A DNA stretch of 12,771 nucleotides from Candidatus Thiosymbion ectosymbiont of Robbea hypermnestra (GCA_020443945.1 JAIZWN010000686.1:1-12771); one strand, 5' to 3'; shown: positions 1-6,353, counted from the first letter of the stretch. The notes: generated from the sequence alone by a model not told the origin. Translations and numbers: made by a program.

Positions 1-120
1 TGCCAGGGACGGCAAAACTAAAGAGGGGGCTGAACGGTTACCACTCACTGTGGCTAGCTACGTATATAGGTCCCCAATTTTTCAGGGTCCCCACAATTTT
101 GAGTCGTATGGAATAACCCG

Positions 121-144
121 TTGGGGTTCGCAAGCTCACCCCAA
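121..144. repeat. REP-like small palindrome
   Basis: TTGGGGT (121-127) and ACCCCAA (138-144) form a perfect 7-bp stem, with an inner GC/GC pairing around an AA tip. It lies just downstream of the PIN toxin stop codon. The pattern resembles the common gammaproteobacterial intergenic palindromes built on a 'TTGGGGT...ACCCCAA' core (recollection, not searched). It could act as a transcript end for the toxin-antitoxin operon, but there is no clean T-run. Upstream, in 60-107, GTCCCCA and AATTTT occur twice as an imperfect direct repeat. I see no gene in 1-158. Confidence 0.6.
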
Positions 145-158
145 CCTACCTTGCTGCC

Positions 159-599
159 TCATTGATAGTCTGATAATAGTATTTTTTCTAACCCTTTTGG
201 TGTTTTCATCTTCTTATCGTTGGTTAAGATAATTTCACACTTGCTTTCAAGTGCGGTTGCTACGTGTATAGCGTCTGGTATTTTCATGGTAGTAGTTCCC
301 GCTAGGAACGCCGCTTGTATAAAAATATCTCGATTTGGTGCAACAAGGTCAAAAACACCACTTTCTTCAAGGAAAGAACGATAGGTCGTTATTCCTTTCG
401 TCGATTCAACCTTGAAAGGCTGAACAAGTGATTCGCAGAGAGTCAGCTCACTTGTTACGGCTTTGCAGTCGTCTGTTGAAAGAAGATATTGAAGCTCGTT
501 AATAATGGACTGGTATTCAACGAGCCCTTCGATCAAATAGATTATAATGTTGGTATCGAAATATACCCGCTTACCGCTCAGTCGTTCCTTCAATTCCAT
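159..599 (-). CDS. PIN-domain ribonuclease toxin (VapC-like)
   Basis: This 146-residue PIN-domain protein is likely the toxin of a type II toxin-antitoxin pair, a Mg2+-dependent endoribonuclease acting in the cytoplasm. The four-acid active site is visible: D15 in VYFDTN, E51 or E56 in the SELTLCES stretch, D109 in KIPDAIH and D128 in LTNDKK. Length fits the family. Its ATG overlaps the 3' end of the antitoxin gene by 10 bases (antitoxin stop at 590-592), so translation is probably coupled; no strong ribosome binding site is seen. The DNA is clearly more AT-rich than the neighbouring ankyrin and cytochrome genes, suggesting transfer. The RNA target cannot be read from sequence. PIN identity is firm; the 'VapC' name is only a family label. 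Confidence 0.85.
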   Translation of the reverse strand: MELKERLSGKRVYFDTNIIIYLIEGLVEYQSIINELQYLLSTDDCKAVTSELTLCESLVQPFKVESTKGITTYRSFLEESGVFDLVAPNRDIFIQAAFLAGTTTMKIPDAIHVATALESKCEIILTNDKKMKTPKGLEKILLSDYQ

Positions 600-877
600 G
601 CGTCACGCTCTTTGCGGATGAAATCATCTACTTCTTGGCCTGTTTTAAAAACACCTGGGGCGGCGCCTATCCACTTTGATAAATCCCGTCTTTTCCCCGA
701 TATTTCTGGATAATCTTTTTTTGTGCGTTCTAACCCTGTAGTTACGGATTCATTCGTATCCAATTCCCCGAGGGCTTCGAGGATTTTGGCTTTTGCTTCT
801 CTTTCAGAGTAGACATTTCCTGTCTCTACCTGCTTCTTAATAAAGCTTTGAAGAGAATTTGTCAGTGTTGTTGTCAT
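590..877 (-). CDS. Antitoxin, ParD-like N-terminus with VapB-like tail
   Basis: This small protein (95 residues from the chosen start) is the probable antitoxin for the PIN toxin it overlaps. The N-terminus, with TTTLTNSLQSFIKKQVETG followed by a Ser/Glu-rich helix, resembles ribbon-helix-helix ParD proteins, which bind DNA and autoregulate. The C-terminus, with PGVFKTGQEVDDFIRKERD, resembles the toxin-wrapping tail of antitoxins paired with PIN toxins. I chose ATG 877 because AAGGG lies 7 bases upstream (885-889). An in-frame ATG at 895 would add six residues but lacks a Shine-Dalgarno sequence. The gene starts 36 bases after the ankyrin gene stop on the same strand, so read-through is possible, though such modules usually carry their own promoter. 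Its base composition is AT-rich like that of the toxin. Confidence 0.75.
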   Translation of the reverse strand: MTTTLTNSLQSFIKKQVETGNVYSEREAKAKILEALGELDTNESVTTGLERTKKDYPEISGKRRDLSKWIGAAPGVFKTGQEVDDFIRKERDAWN

Positions 878-913
878 GTGTTTTCCCTTGCTCATGTCAT
901 CGAATGCGCGGGG

Positions 914-1858
914 TCAACGCTGTGCCAGCAGGGCAATGGCGGCGGCGTTGTGTTTGCGTTTTGCGATGTCCGTGGCGGTCCGGCCTTGGTTGTCCCGCAG
1001 GGTCGGGTCCGCCTTGTGCGCCATCAGGGTTTCGATGAGCTGGTTGTGGGCGGTGGTGACCGCCTCCATCAGGGCGGTGATTCCGTCCGCGTCCTGGTGG
1101 TTCGGGTCGGCGCCGCCGGCGAGGAGTTGCTCGGCTACCTGGGCGTGGCCCTGGCCGGCGGCCCAGATGAGGGCCGTTGCCGCCAGGTTGTCCTCGGCCT
1201 CGATGTCGGCGCCGTGGCGGAGGAGGGCGGCGACTACTTCGGCATGTCCCTTGTCGGCGGCGATGATCAGCGCCGTCGCGCCCTCTTTGTCCCGGGCCTC
1301 TTGGTCGGCGTGGGCGGCGAGCAGTCGCTCGATGACCTGGAGGTGTCCCTTTTCCGCGGCGTGCATCAGCGCCGTGCGTCCCTCTTTGTCCGCCGTCCTG
1401 GGATTCGCCCCCCGTTGCAGGAGCTGCGTGACGATATCCACAAGGCCATAGCGGGCGGCGATGGTCAGGGCGTCCCAGCCCGCGCGGGTGCGCACATGCA
1501 GGTCGGCGCCGCGCTCGAGCAGCAAGGCGGTGATGCCGCTGTGGCCGTTCTCGGCGGCGAAGGTCAGGGCCGTGCAGTCGGCAACCGTGTGCGCGTTGAC
1601 GTTTGCGCCCCGGGCCAGCAGCAGGGCGACCGTTTCCAGATTGTCGTTCTCGACGGCCATCATAAGGGCCGTTTTGTCGAACTCGTTGGCGGCATCCACG
1701 CTCGCGCCGGCGTCCAGGAGGCTTGCGACCGTCTCGCTGTCGCCGATGGCGGCGGCCAGACGCAGCTCTCGGTTCGAATCGATGTCCTGCGACCAGGCCA
1801 GCGGGCCGATCAGAATGGCAAGCAGGCCCAGGACCTGGGGGATGTATCCGGTTTTCAT
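914..1858 (-). CDS. Exported ankyrin-repeat protein
   Basis: This 314-residue protein has an N-terminal Sec signal peptide (about 1-23; hydrophobic run LGLLAILIGPLAW, cleavage probably after Ser23). Nine consecutive ankyrin repeats of about 33 residues then fill the whole chain. Most show the TAL..AA..GH...V..LL..GA pattern; the first and last are degenerate caps. Such proteins bind partners and have no catalytic site. The signal peptide places it in the periplasm. It follows the tetraheme cytochrome gene on the same strand after 65 bases, so the two are likely co-transcribed, and it may assist or scaffold a periplasmic redox protein (inference). The ankyrin fold is certain from the repeats; the partner is unknown. 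Confidence 0.9.
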   Translation of the reverse strand: MKTGYIPQVLGLLAILIGPLAWSQDIDSNRELRLAAAIGDSETVASLLDAGASVDAANEFDKTALMMAVENDNLETVALLLARGANVNAHTVADCTALTFAAENGHSGITALLLERGADLHVRTRAGWDALTIAARYGLVDIVTQLLQRGANPRTADKEGRTALMHAAEKGHLQVIERLLAAHADQEARDKEGATALIIAADKGHAEVVAALLRHGADIEAEDNLAATALIWAAGQGHAQVAEQLLAGGADPNHQDADGITALMEAVTTAHNQLIETLMAHKADPTLRDNQGRTATDIAKRKHNAAAIALLAQR

Positions 1859-1878
1859 ACGGCACTATCTCGGTGGGT

Positions 1879-1902
1879 CGGTTGCGGGATCGGTTGCGGG
1901 AT
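1879..1902. repeat. Tandem 12-bp repeat, two units
   Basis: CGGTTGCGGGAT occurs twice in perfect tandem (1879-1890, 1891-1902) in the gap between the cytochrome gene and the ankyrin gene. No function is evident. It may be a slippage product that alters the spacing between the two genes. Confidence 0.7.
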
Positions 1903-1923
1903 CATGCGGTGTCCGCGTCTTTT

Positions 1924-2472
1924 TCAGCGTTCGGTATCCTCGGGGGGGTCCGGCTCTTCATGGGCGACGCCCTTGTGGCAATCGATGCAGGTTTGTCCCT
2001 TGTCTTCGGCGTTCCCGTGTTTGCTGCGCGCGCTTCGATCCTGTTCCGTGAGGTCCATGCGGCGGAAGTCGTGGCAGGAGCGGCATTCCCGGGAGTTTGT
2101 CGCTTCCATTTTGGCCCAGACCCGGCTCGCCATCGCCCAGCGTCGGGCCTCGAATTTCTCCGGGGTGTCGATGGTGCCGACGAGCTCGTGGTAGACGTCC
2201 TTGGCCGCGATGAGCTTGGCGAGCATCTTGGGGAAGAAGGCGTCGGGGACATGGCAATCGGCGCAGGTGGCCCCGACGCCCGAGGCGTTTTTGTAGTGGG
2301 CGCTCTCCTGAAGCTCCTGGAAGGGGATCTGCATGGTGTGGCAGCCGGTGCAGAATTCCTCTCGGTCGGTAAGCGCAAGGCCGGTGTCGAACAGGCCGGC
2401 GAAGAGGATACCGGCCAGGAACAGGATGCCGGCGATGAGGAAGATTTGCTTGCGGGAAGGCGCGTTGGACAT
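1924..2472 (-). CDS. NapC/NirT-family tetraheme cytochrome c
   Basis: This 182-residue membrane-anchored periplasmic cytochrome should carry electrons from the quinol pool to a periplasmic reductase. An uncleaved N-terminal anchor spans about residues 9-34 (LIAGILFLAGILFAGLF core). Four CxxCH heme-binding motifs follow: CTGCH 41-45, CADCH 70-74, CRSCH 130-134 and CIDCH 162-166. Met47 just after the first motif matches the position of an axial ligand in the NapC/NrfH group. Length and heme spacing fit NapC/NirT proteins. No partner reductase (nitrate, nitrite or TMAO) is encoded in the window, so the electron acceptor cannot be named. The acidic tail (EEPDPPEDTE) is notable. No good Shine-Dalgarno is visible at this ATG. 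The ankyrin-repeat gene follows directly. Confidence 0.88.
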   Translation of the reverse strand: MSNAPSRKQIFLIAGILFLAGILFAGLFDTGLALTDREEFCTGCHTMQIPFQELQESAHYKNASGVGATCADCHVPDAFFPKMLAKLIAAKDVYHELVGTIDTPEKFEARRWAMASRVWAKMEATNSRECRSCHDFRRMDLTEQDRSARSKHGNAEDKGQTCIDCHKGVAHEEPDPPEDTER

Positions 2473-2535
2473 CGGGCTAGTGTCTTAATTTATTGCTTCC
2501 AAGTCTACTCTCCCTTTATTCCGCCTATATCCTTA

Positions 2536-2704
2536 GAGGCTGTCTAAAAACTAACCCATTGATTTTGCTTGGTATGGAGTCATTGATTCCCCCTCTCCCC
2601 AACCCCTCTCCCGCCAGGGGCGAGGGGCTCTGAGCCGTAGCTAGCCTTGTAGGACTACGGCTCACCTGGACCGCGCGGCATGGCTTGAGTTTTTAGACAG
2701 CCTC
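2536..2704. mobile_element. MITE-like element with perfect 17-bp terminal inverted repeats
   Basis: GAGGCTGTCTAAAAACT at 2536-2552 is the exact reverse complement of 2688-2704, bounding a 169-bp segment with no credible ORF. The bases flanking both ends are TTA (2533-2535 and 2705-2707), a possible 3-bp target duplication. Inside are a C-rich/G-rich arm pair (about 2590-2628) and a perfect 9-bp hairpin, GAGCCGTAG (2632-2640) with CTACGGCTC (2655-2663). The ends look like transposon termini mobilised in trans by a transposase elsewhere in the genome. It lies between the divergently transcribed cytochrome and coaD genes and could affect the cytochrome promoter. Confidence 0.85.
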
Positions 2705-2923
2705 TTATTTATTGAACCTCATTGCCCACACTCTTTTTTGATAAAGGCGATTGAAAGTAAAATGCTTGACTAACCCCTTGGTTTGCGGTCTTCGAGGCCG
2801 AATCGGGCGATACCGGATATGATGAGCGGCGCAGACCCGGTCGCGGGGATGACGATCGGTGGGGCGGCGTTCGCTGGTGGCACGGCAGCGGTGGGTAAAT
2901 TCCCTGCCGTTGTCCCTGTGGTA

Positions 2924-2953
2924 TTTTCCAACCCTTCCTTTTCCAACCCTTTC
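2924..2953. repeat. Tandem 15-bp repeat in the coaD leader
   Basis: TTTTCCAACCCTT followed by two pyrimidines is repeated in tandem (2924-2938 and 2939-2953, differing at one base). It ends three bases before the coaD ribosome binding site, so copy-number changes would alter the leader. The rest of 2705-2923 holds no gene I can support. Confidence 0.65.
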
Positions 2954-2968
2954 ATCAAGGAACCAACC

Positions 2969-3445
2969 ATGCGCAGTGTGGTCTATCCAGGCACTTTCGA
3001 CCCCATCACCAACGGCCATCGGGATCTGGTCCGGCGCGCCGCCTCTCTGTTCGACCGGGTCCTGGTGGCGGTGGCGGTGGACACGGGCAAGGCGCCGGCC
3101 TTCGGCATCGAGCGCCGGGTCGAGCTGGCGGAGCAGGTGTTGGGGGATCTCCCCCAGGTGGAGGTGGTGCGTTTTTCCGGCCTTCTGATCGCCTTTGCCC
3201 GTGAGCACGGGACCCCGGTGATCCTCCGTGGTCTGCGGGCCCTTTCCGATTTCGAGTTCGAGTTTCAGCTTGCGGGCATGAACCGGCGCATGGCCCCGGA
3301 AATCGAGACCCTTTTTCTCACCCCGGCGGAGCAATATGCCTTTATCTCCTCGTCCCTGGTGCGCGAGATCGCGCGTCTGGGCGGGGACGTGTCGTCCTTT
3401 GTGGCCCCCGTGGTGCAGGCTGCATTACGGGAGCGCTTTGGTTAA
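2969..3445 (+). CDS. coaD: Phosphopantetheine adenylyltransferase
   Basis: This cytoplasmic enzyme transfers AMP from ATP to 4'-phosphopantetheine, giving dephospho-CoA, the penultimate step of coenzyme A synthesis. At 158 residues it matches the family. It shows the nucleotidyltransferase motif PGTFDPITNGH near residues 7-17, the conserved block LRGLRALSDFEFEFQLAGMNR in mid-protein, and ISSSLVRE (the ISSTxVRE motif) near the C-terminus. The start is ATG 2969, six bases after AAGGA (2958-2962 region). The reading frame stays open back to 2783, but that extension is low-complexity and would precede the universal N-terminus, so it is rejected. The ferredoxin gene follows after 48 bases, a pairing seen in other gammaproteobacteria. 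rsmD, often found upstream, is absent; a MITE-like element and unassigned DNA are there instead. Confidence 0.97.
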   Translation: MRSVVYPGTFDPITNGHRDLVRRAASLFDRVLVAVAVDTGKAPAFGIERRVELAEQVLGDLPQVEVVRFSGLLIAFAREHGTPVILRGLRALSDFEFEFQLAGMNRRMAPEIETLFLTPAEQYAFISSSLVREIARLGGDVSSFVAPVVQAALRERFG

Positions 3446-3493
3446 GATTTCCCGCCGTCGTTCCGCCATAACCTAATCTCGAGGAGTACCGAT

Positions 3494-3748
3494 ATGGCAC
3501 TGTACATCACTGACGAGTGCATCAACTGCGATGTGTGCGAGCCGGAGTGCCCGAATGGCGCCATCTCCCAGGGGGAAGAGATCTATGTGATCGACCCCGA
3601 ACTCTGCACCGAGTGCGTGGGTCACTACGAGACCTCCCAGTGCGTCGAGGTCTGCCCCGTGGACTGTATTCCCAAGGACCCGAATCGTGAGGAAACCGAA
3701 GAGCAGCTGATGGCCAAGTACGAAAGGATTATGGGCGAGGCCGCCTGA
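3494..3748 (+). CDS. 2[4Fe-4S] ferredoxin, Allochromatium/YfhL type
   Basis: This small acidic electron carrier has 84 residues. Cluster ligands are C9, C12, C15 and C19 (followed by Pro) for one half, and C38, C41, C50 and C54 (followed by Pro) for the other. The eight-residue stretch between C41 and C50, plus a C-terminal helix (about 65-84), define the Allochromatium-vinosum-type family, known for very low and widely split redox potentials. An extra Cys58 is present. GAGGAG (3481-3486) is a strong ribosome binding site 7 bases before the ATG. It sits between coaD and the gamma-glutamyltransferase gene, 10 bases before the latter. The physiological partner is not shown by the context. It could be labelled yfhL or fdx. 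Confidence 0.93.
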   Translation: MALYITDECINCDVCEPECPNGAISQGEEIYVIDPELCTECVGHYETSQCVEVCPVDCIPKDPNREETEEQLMAKYERIMGEAA

Positions 3749-3758
3749 GGCCGTTCCT

Positions 3759-5441
3759 ATGCGTATGCTGCTACAAACCCTTCGCCGGAGCCGGGTCTTC
3801 GGCATCTGCGTCCTGCTGCTCCTTGCCGGGGGCTCCCGGGCGGCGGATGGTCCGCCGCGAGCGGCGATTGCCAGCGCCCATCCCCTGGCCACGGATGCGG
3901 GCTTTAAGGTCCTGGCGGCCGGGGGCAATGCCTTCGACGCGGCGGTGGCGGTCAGCGCCGTCCTGGCGGTGGTGGAGCCCTACGGCTCCGGCATCGGCGG
4001 CGGTGGCTTCTGGCTCCTGTACCGGGCCGCGGACGGGCGCGAGCGGATGCTCGATGGCCGCGAGCGGGCGCCCCTGGCCGCCCGGCGGGATATGTACCTG
4101 GACGCCGAGGGGCGCTTCGTGCCGGCGCTGTCCCTGAACGGCCCCCTGGCCGCCGGTATTCCGGGGGCGCCGGCGGCGCTGGCCCACCTGGCGGAGCATT
4201 ACGGCCGGTTATCCCTGGCGCGGTCCCTCGCCCCGGCGATCCGTCTCGCGCGCGCCGGCTTTGCCGTGGACGGGCGTTACCGGCGGCTCGCCAAAGAGCG
4301 GCTGGCGGTGCTGCGGCAATCCCCCGCCGCCGCCGCGCAATTCCTGCAAGACGGTGAGGTGCCGCCGGCGGGGGCCCTGATCGTGCAACCGGACCTGGCG
4401 GAGACCCTGACGCGCCTCGCCGACGCGGGTCGGGAGGGCTTCTACGCCGGCCATACCGCCGAACTGCTGGTCGCCGGCGTGCGCGCGGCCGGCGGCATCT
4501 GGACCCACGAGGACCTGGCCGCCTACCGGGTCGTGGAACGCGCGCCCATCGTCGGCCATTACCACGGCTGGCGCGTGGTGAGCGCCGCCCCGCCCTCCTC
4601 CGGCGGCGTGCTCCTGGTGCAGATGCTCAACATGCTCTCGCGCTTCGACCTGGCGGGCCTCACGGGCGTCGACCGCGCCCATCTGCTGGTGGAAACCATG
4701 CGCCGCGCCTACCGCGACCGCGCCCGCTACCTGGGGGATCCGGACGCCTTCGCGGTGCCGGTCGAGCGCCTCACCCACCCCTTCTACGCCGCCGGCCTGG
4801 CAAGGGACATCGACCCGGACCGGGCGACCCCCAGCCGACCCGCGGCGGTGCGGGCAAAGGGCGCCGACACCACCCATTTTTCCATCCTGGACCGGGCCGG
4901 CAACCGGGTCGCCGCCACCCTCAGCATCAACTACACCTTCGGTTCCGGCTTCGTGCCGCCGGGCACCGGCGTATTGCTCAACGACGAGATGGACGACTTC
5001 TCCGCGCAACCCGGAGTACCCAACGTCTACGGGCTGATCGGCGGCGAGGCCAACGCCATCGCGCCGGGCAAACGGATGCTCTCCAGCATGACGCCCACCT
5101 TCGTGGAGTCGGAGCGGGGGCTGGCCATCCTGGGAACGCCCGGGGGCAGCCGCATCATCACCATGGTCCTCCAGGGCCTGCTCGCCCTGGACGCCGGAGA
5201 ACCCCCCGCGGCCTGGGTAGCGCGGCCGAGGTTCCATCACCAGTACCTGCCGGATCGGATCCAATACGAGCCGGGGGCCTTCAGCGCCGCCGAACGCCGG
5301 CTGCTGGAGGCGAAGGGACACGCCTTGCAGGAGCTCCCGAACGGTTACGGCAACATGCAGGCCATCTACTGGGATCGGTCGCGGAACCAGGTGCGGGCGG
5401 CGAGCGATCCGCGGGGCATCGGCAAAGCCCAGGTGCGCTGA
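3759..5441 (+). CDS. ggt: Gamma-glutamyltransferase, exported
   Basis: This 560-residue periplasmic N-terminal-nucleophile hydrolase cleaves or transfers the gamma-glutamyl group of glutathione. A signal peptide covers about 1-28 (core FGICVLLLLAGG, cleavage after SRA). The precursor should self-cleave before Thr371 in DTTHFS, giving large (about 29-370) and small (371-560) subunits. Substrate-binding features are visible: Arg101 in GRERAP, Asn in SINYTFGSG, Asp in LNDEMDDF, the SSMTPT serine pair and the GTPGGSR oxyanion loop. Length is normal and no residue appears to be missing. It begins 10 bases after the ferredoxin stop, with GAGG (3747-3750) as the ribosome binding site, so it is probably co-transcribed. 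ATG 3765 is an alternative start. Substrate preference (glutathione or other gamma-glutamyl compounds) cannot be read from sequence. Confidence 0.95.
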   Translation: MRMLLQTLRRSRVFGICVLLLLAGGSRAADGPPRAAIASAHPLATDAGFKVLAAGGNAFDAAVAVSAVLAVVEPYGSGIGGGGFWLLYRAADGRERMLDGRERAPLAARRDMYLDAEGRFVPALSLNGPLAAGIPGAPAALAHLAEHYGRLSLARSLAPAIRLARAGFAVDGRYRRLAKERLAVLRQSPAAAAQFLQDGEVPPAGALIVQPDLAETLTRLADAGREGFYAGHTAELLVAGVRAAGGIWTHEDLAAYRVVERAPIVGHYHGWRVVSAAPPSSGGVLLVQMLNMLSRFDLAGLTGVDRAHLLVETMRRAYRDRARYLGDPDAFAVPVERLTHPFYAAGLARDIDPDRATPSRPAAVRAKGADTTHFSILDRAGNRVAATLSINYTFGSGFVPPGTGVLLNDEMDDFSAQPGVPNVYGLIGGEANAIAPGKRMLSSMTPTFVESERGLAILGTPGGSRIITMVLQGLLALDAGEPPAAWVARPRFHHQYLPDRIQYEPGAFSAAERRLLEAKGHALQELPNGYGNMQAIYWDRSRNQVRAASDPRGIGKAQVR

Positions 5442-5550
5442 ATCCCCAAACAAAAACCACGAATGGACACCAACCTGGGACCGCCGGCATCTCACCGGCT
5501 TCGTGGGCACGACCCCGCGAGAAAACTGGAGCCTAGGAGTAAATCCGTAG

Positions 5551-5659
5551 GATGGGCAAAGCGGAGCGCGCTTGTCCATTGGTCCGCGGCTCCGGTTACC
5601 CCCCCAGGGTTATTTGGGCCGAGGCTCCCGGCCAAATGCACAAGCGAAGTGTGCCCATC
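5551..5659. repeat. Cluster of REP-like hairpins after ggt
   Basis: The gap after ggt (5442-5671) has no gene but holds palindromes. GATGGGCAAAGCG (5551-5563) folds with the CGCGCTTGTCCAT that follows, ending at 5579. ATTTGG-CCG (from 5612) pairs with CGG-CCAAAT (ending 5637). TGCCCATC (5652-5659) is the inverted copy of GATGGGCA (5551-5558) and encloses the rest. The GATGGGCA...TGCCCATC core is a familiar gammaproteobacterial intergenic repeat (recollection), here apparently split by an insertion carrying the middle hairpin. No T-run follows, so terminator activity is unproven. Confidence 0.6.
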
Positions 5660-5671
5660 AAATCCGGGGAG

Positions 5672-5735
5672 AAATGGGGTCAGGTCTTGATCCGTGACTT
5701 TTGAAGGCACAGACCAAGACCTGACCCCTTTCCCC
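5672..5735. repeat. GGGGTCAGGTCTTG palindrome, copy 1
   Basis: GGGGTCAGGTCTTG (5676-5689) is the exact reverse complement of 5715-5728, a perfect 14-bp stem with a 25-base loop. The unit ends in CTTTCCCC. A near-identical unit lies at 6291-6353 in the same orientation, differing by a few substitutions and one indel in the loop and right arm. The two copies bracket the AT-rich PIN cassette exactly. From memory, palindromes of this sequence type are scattered in gammaproteobacterial genomes with REP-associated Y1 transposases; no such transposase is in the window. Confidence 0.9.
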
Positions 5736-6089
5736 ATGATACTAAAACATATCGAGGAAAATGATTGGCAATGGATAATTAGTGATGCGGTTCTTTATGA
5801 AATACATAAAACTCCAAATGACGAAAGAAGAGGAAGACTAAATTCCCTTAACTCGCGTTCGACTTCATGCATTCCAGTAAATCGGCTCATTCTTGCGAGA
5901 TCAGCGGAAATACAAATAATGGGGTTTAAAACCTATGATGCATTGCATATTGCGTGCGCGGAAAAAGCAGCCGTAGATGTATTGCTATCTACGGATGATA
6001 GGTTATTGAAAAAAGCAAGAACAAACCAGCATAGTCTCAAGATAAAAATTGATAATCCACTTGCCTGGCTACAAAAGGTGGTACAATGA
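5736..6089 (+). pseudogene. PIN-domain protein missing its N-terminus
   Basis: About 117 residues from ATG 5736 match the body of a PIN-domain toxin family: the SDAVLYEI segment with a catalytic Glu, YDALHIACAE with an Asp, and LLSTDDRLL with the last Asp(s). The usual first 30 or so residues are absent, including the initial strand carrying the first catalytic Asp (a 'LDTN/C' motif). The palindrome copy 1 ends immediately before ATG 5736. A GTG at 5694 in frame would translate through the palindrome (MTFEGTDQDLTPFP...), giving a chimeric start. With one metal ligand gone, nuclease activity is unlikely. The gene overlaps its partner by ATGA (6086-6089), preserving the operon structure. The sequence is strongly AT-rich compared with ggt. 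It is most likely a truncated remnant. Confidence 0.75.
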
Positions 6090-6316
6090 ATACTCAAGCT
6101 GTAACACTTAATGAAATACGAAAACTCGGAATCGAGGCATTAACGACGCACTTAGGTGCTGTTGGCATGATTCGTTTCCTACAGCAAGGTGAAACCGAAT
6201 GGGGAGATTATACCAATGATAGAGAAAAGTGGCTTGGCAATCCAACTTTAGAGGAAATTTACGGAGAAATTCAAAATCTAACAAAGGAAGAAATGGGGTC
6301 AGGTCTTGATCCGTGA
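6086..6316 (+). CDS. Small PIN-partner protein, 3' end replaced by a palindrome
   Basis: This 76-residue protein resembles small uncharacterised proteins I recall being encoded beside PIN toxins. Their pattern is visible here: IRKLGIEALTTHLGAVGMIRFLQQ, then GDYTNDREKWLGNPTLEEI and a basic/acidic tail. A role as antitoxin or accessory factor is inferred from pairing, not from a known fold. Its start overlaps the PIN stop (ATGA). The last seven codons (MGSGLDP) and the TGA stop come from palindrome copy 2, which starts at 6291, so the native C-terminus has been cut off or altered. The body looks intact and may still be translated if the upstream remnant is transcribed. Confidence 0.6.
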   Translation: MNTQAVTLNEIRKLGIEALTTHLGAVGMIRFLQQGETEWGDYTNDREKWLGNPTLEEIYGEIQNLTKEEMGSGLDP

Positions 6317-6353
6317 CCCTGAAGGCACAGGTCAAGACCTGACTCCTTTCCCC
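6291..6353. repeat. GGGGTCAGGTCTTG palindrome, copy 2
   Basis: GGGGTCAGGTCTTG (6295-6308) pairs with CAAGACCTGACTCC (6333-6346) with one mismatch, and the stem extends by one further A-T pair at the loop side. It is a same-orientation copy of 5672-5735. It overlaps the end of the PIN-partner gene and provides its stop codon. The two copies are direct repeats about 620 bases apart, so recombination between them would delete the cassette. Confidence 0.9.

Noticed and set aside
50..232. 60-residue plus-strand ORF at the left edge
   Set aside because: It runs through a palindrome and into the 3' end of the PIN toxin gene on the other strand, and has no family resemblance.
897..2547. Long plus-strand ORFs opposite the ankyrin and cytochrome genes, and long alternative-frame ORFs there
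   Set aside because: They are Arg/Ala/Gly-rich shadows typical of high-GC DNA. The minus-strand genes have clear domains and heme motifs.
2783..2968. In-frame N-terminal extension of coaD
   Set aside because: The true ATG at 2969 has a ribosome binding site and matches the universal CoaD N-terminus. The extension is low-complexity and includes the tandem 15-bp repeat.
2770..2970. Minus-strand ORF ending in a hydrophobic-then-basic tail reminiscent of a PEP-CTERM sorting signal
   Set aside because: It has no PEP motif, a broken hydrophobic stretch and no upstream gene body, and it lies opposite the coaD leader.
4209..5579. 456-residue minus-strand ORF opposite ggt
   Set aside because: The composition is that of an antisense shadow, with no recognisable domain, while ggt on the plus strand has a full set of catalytic motifs.
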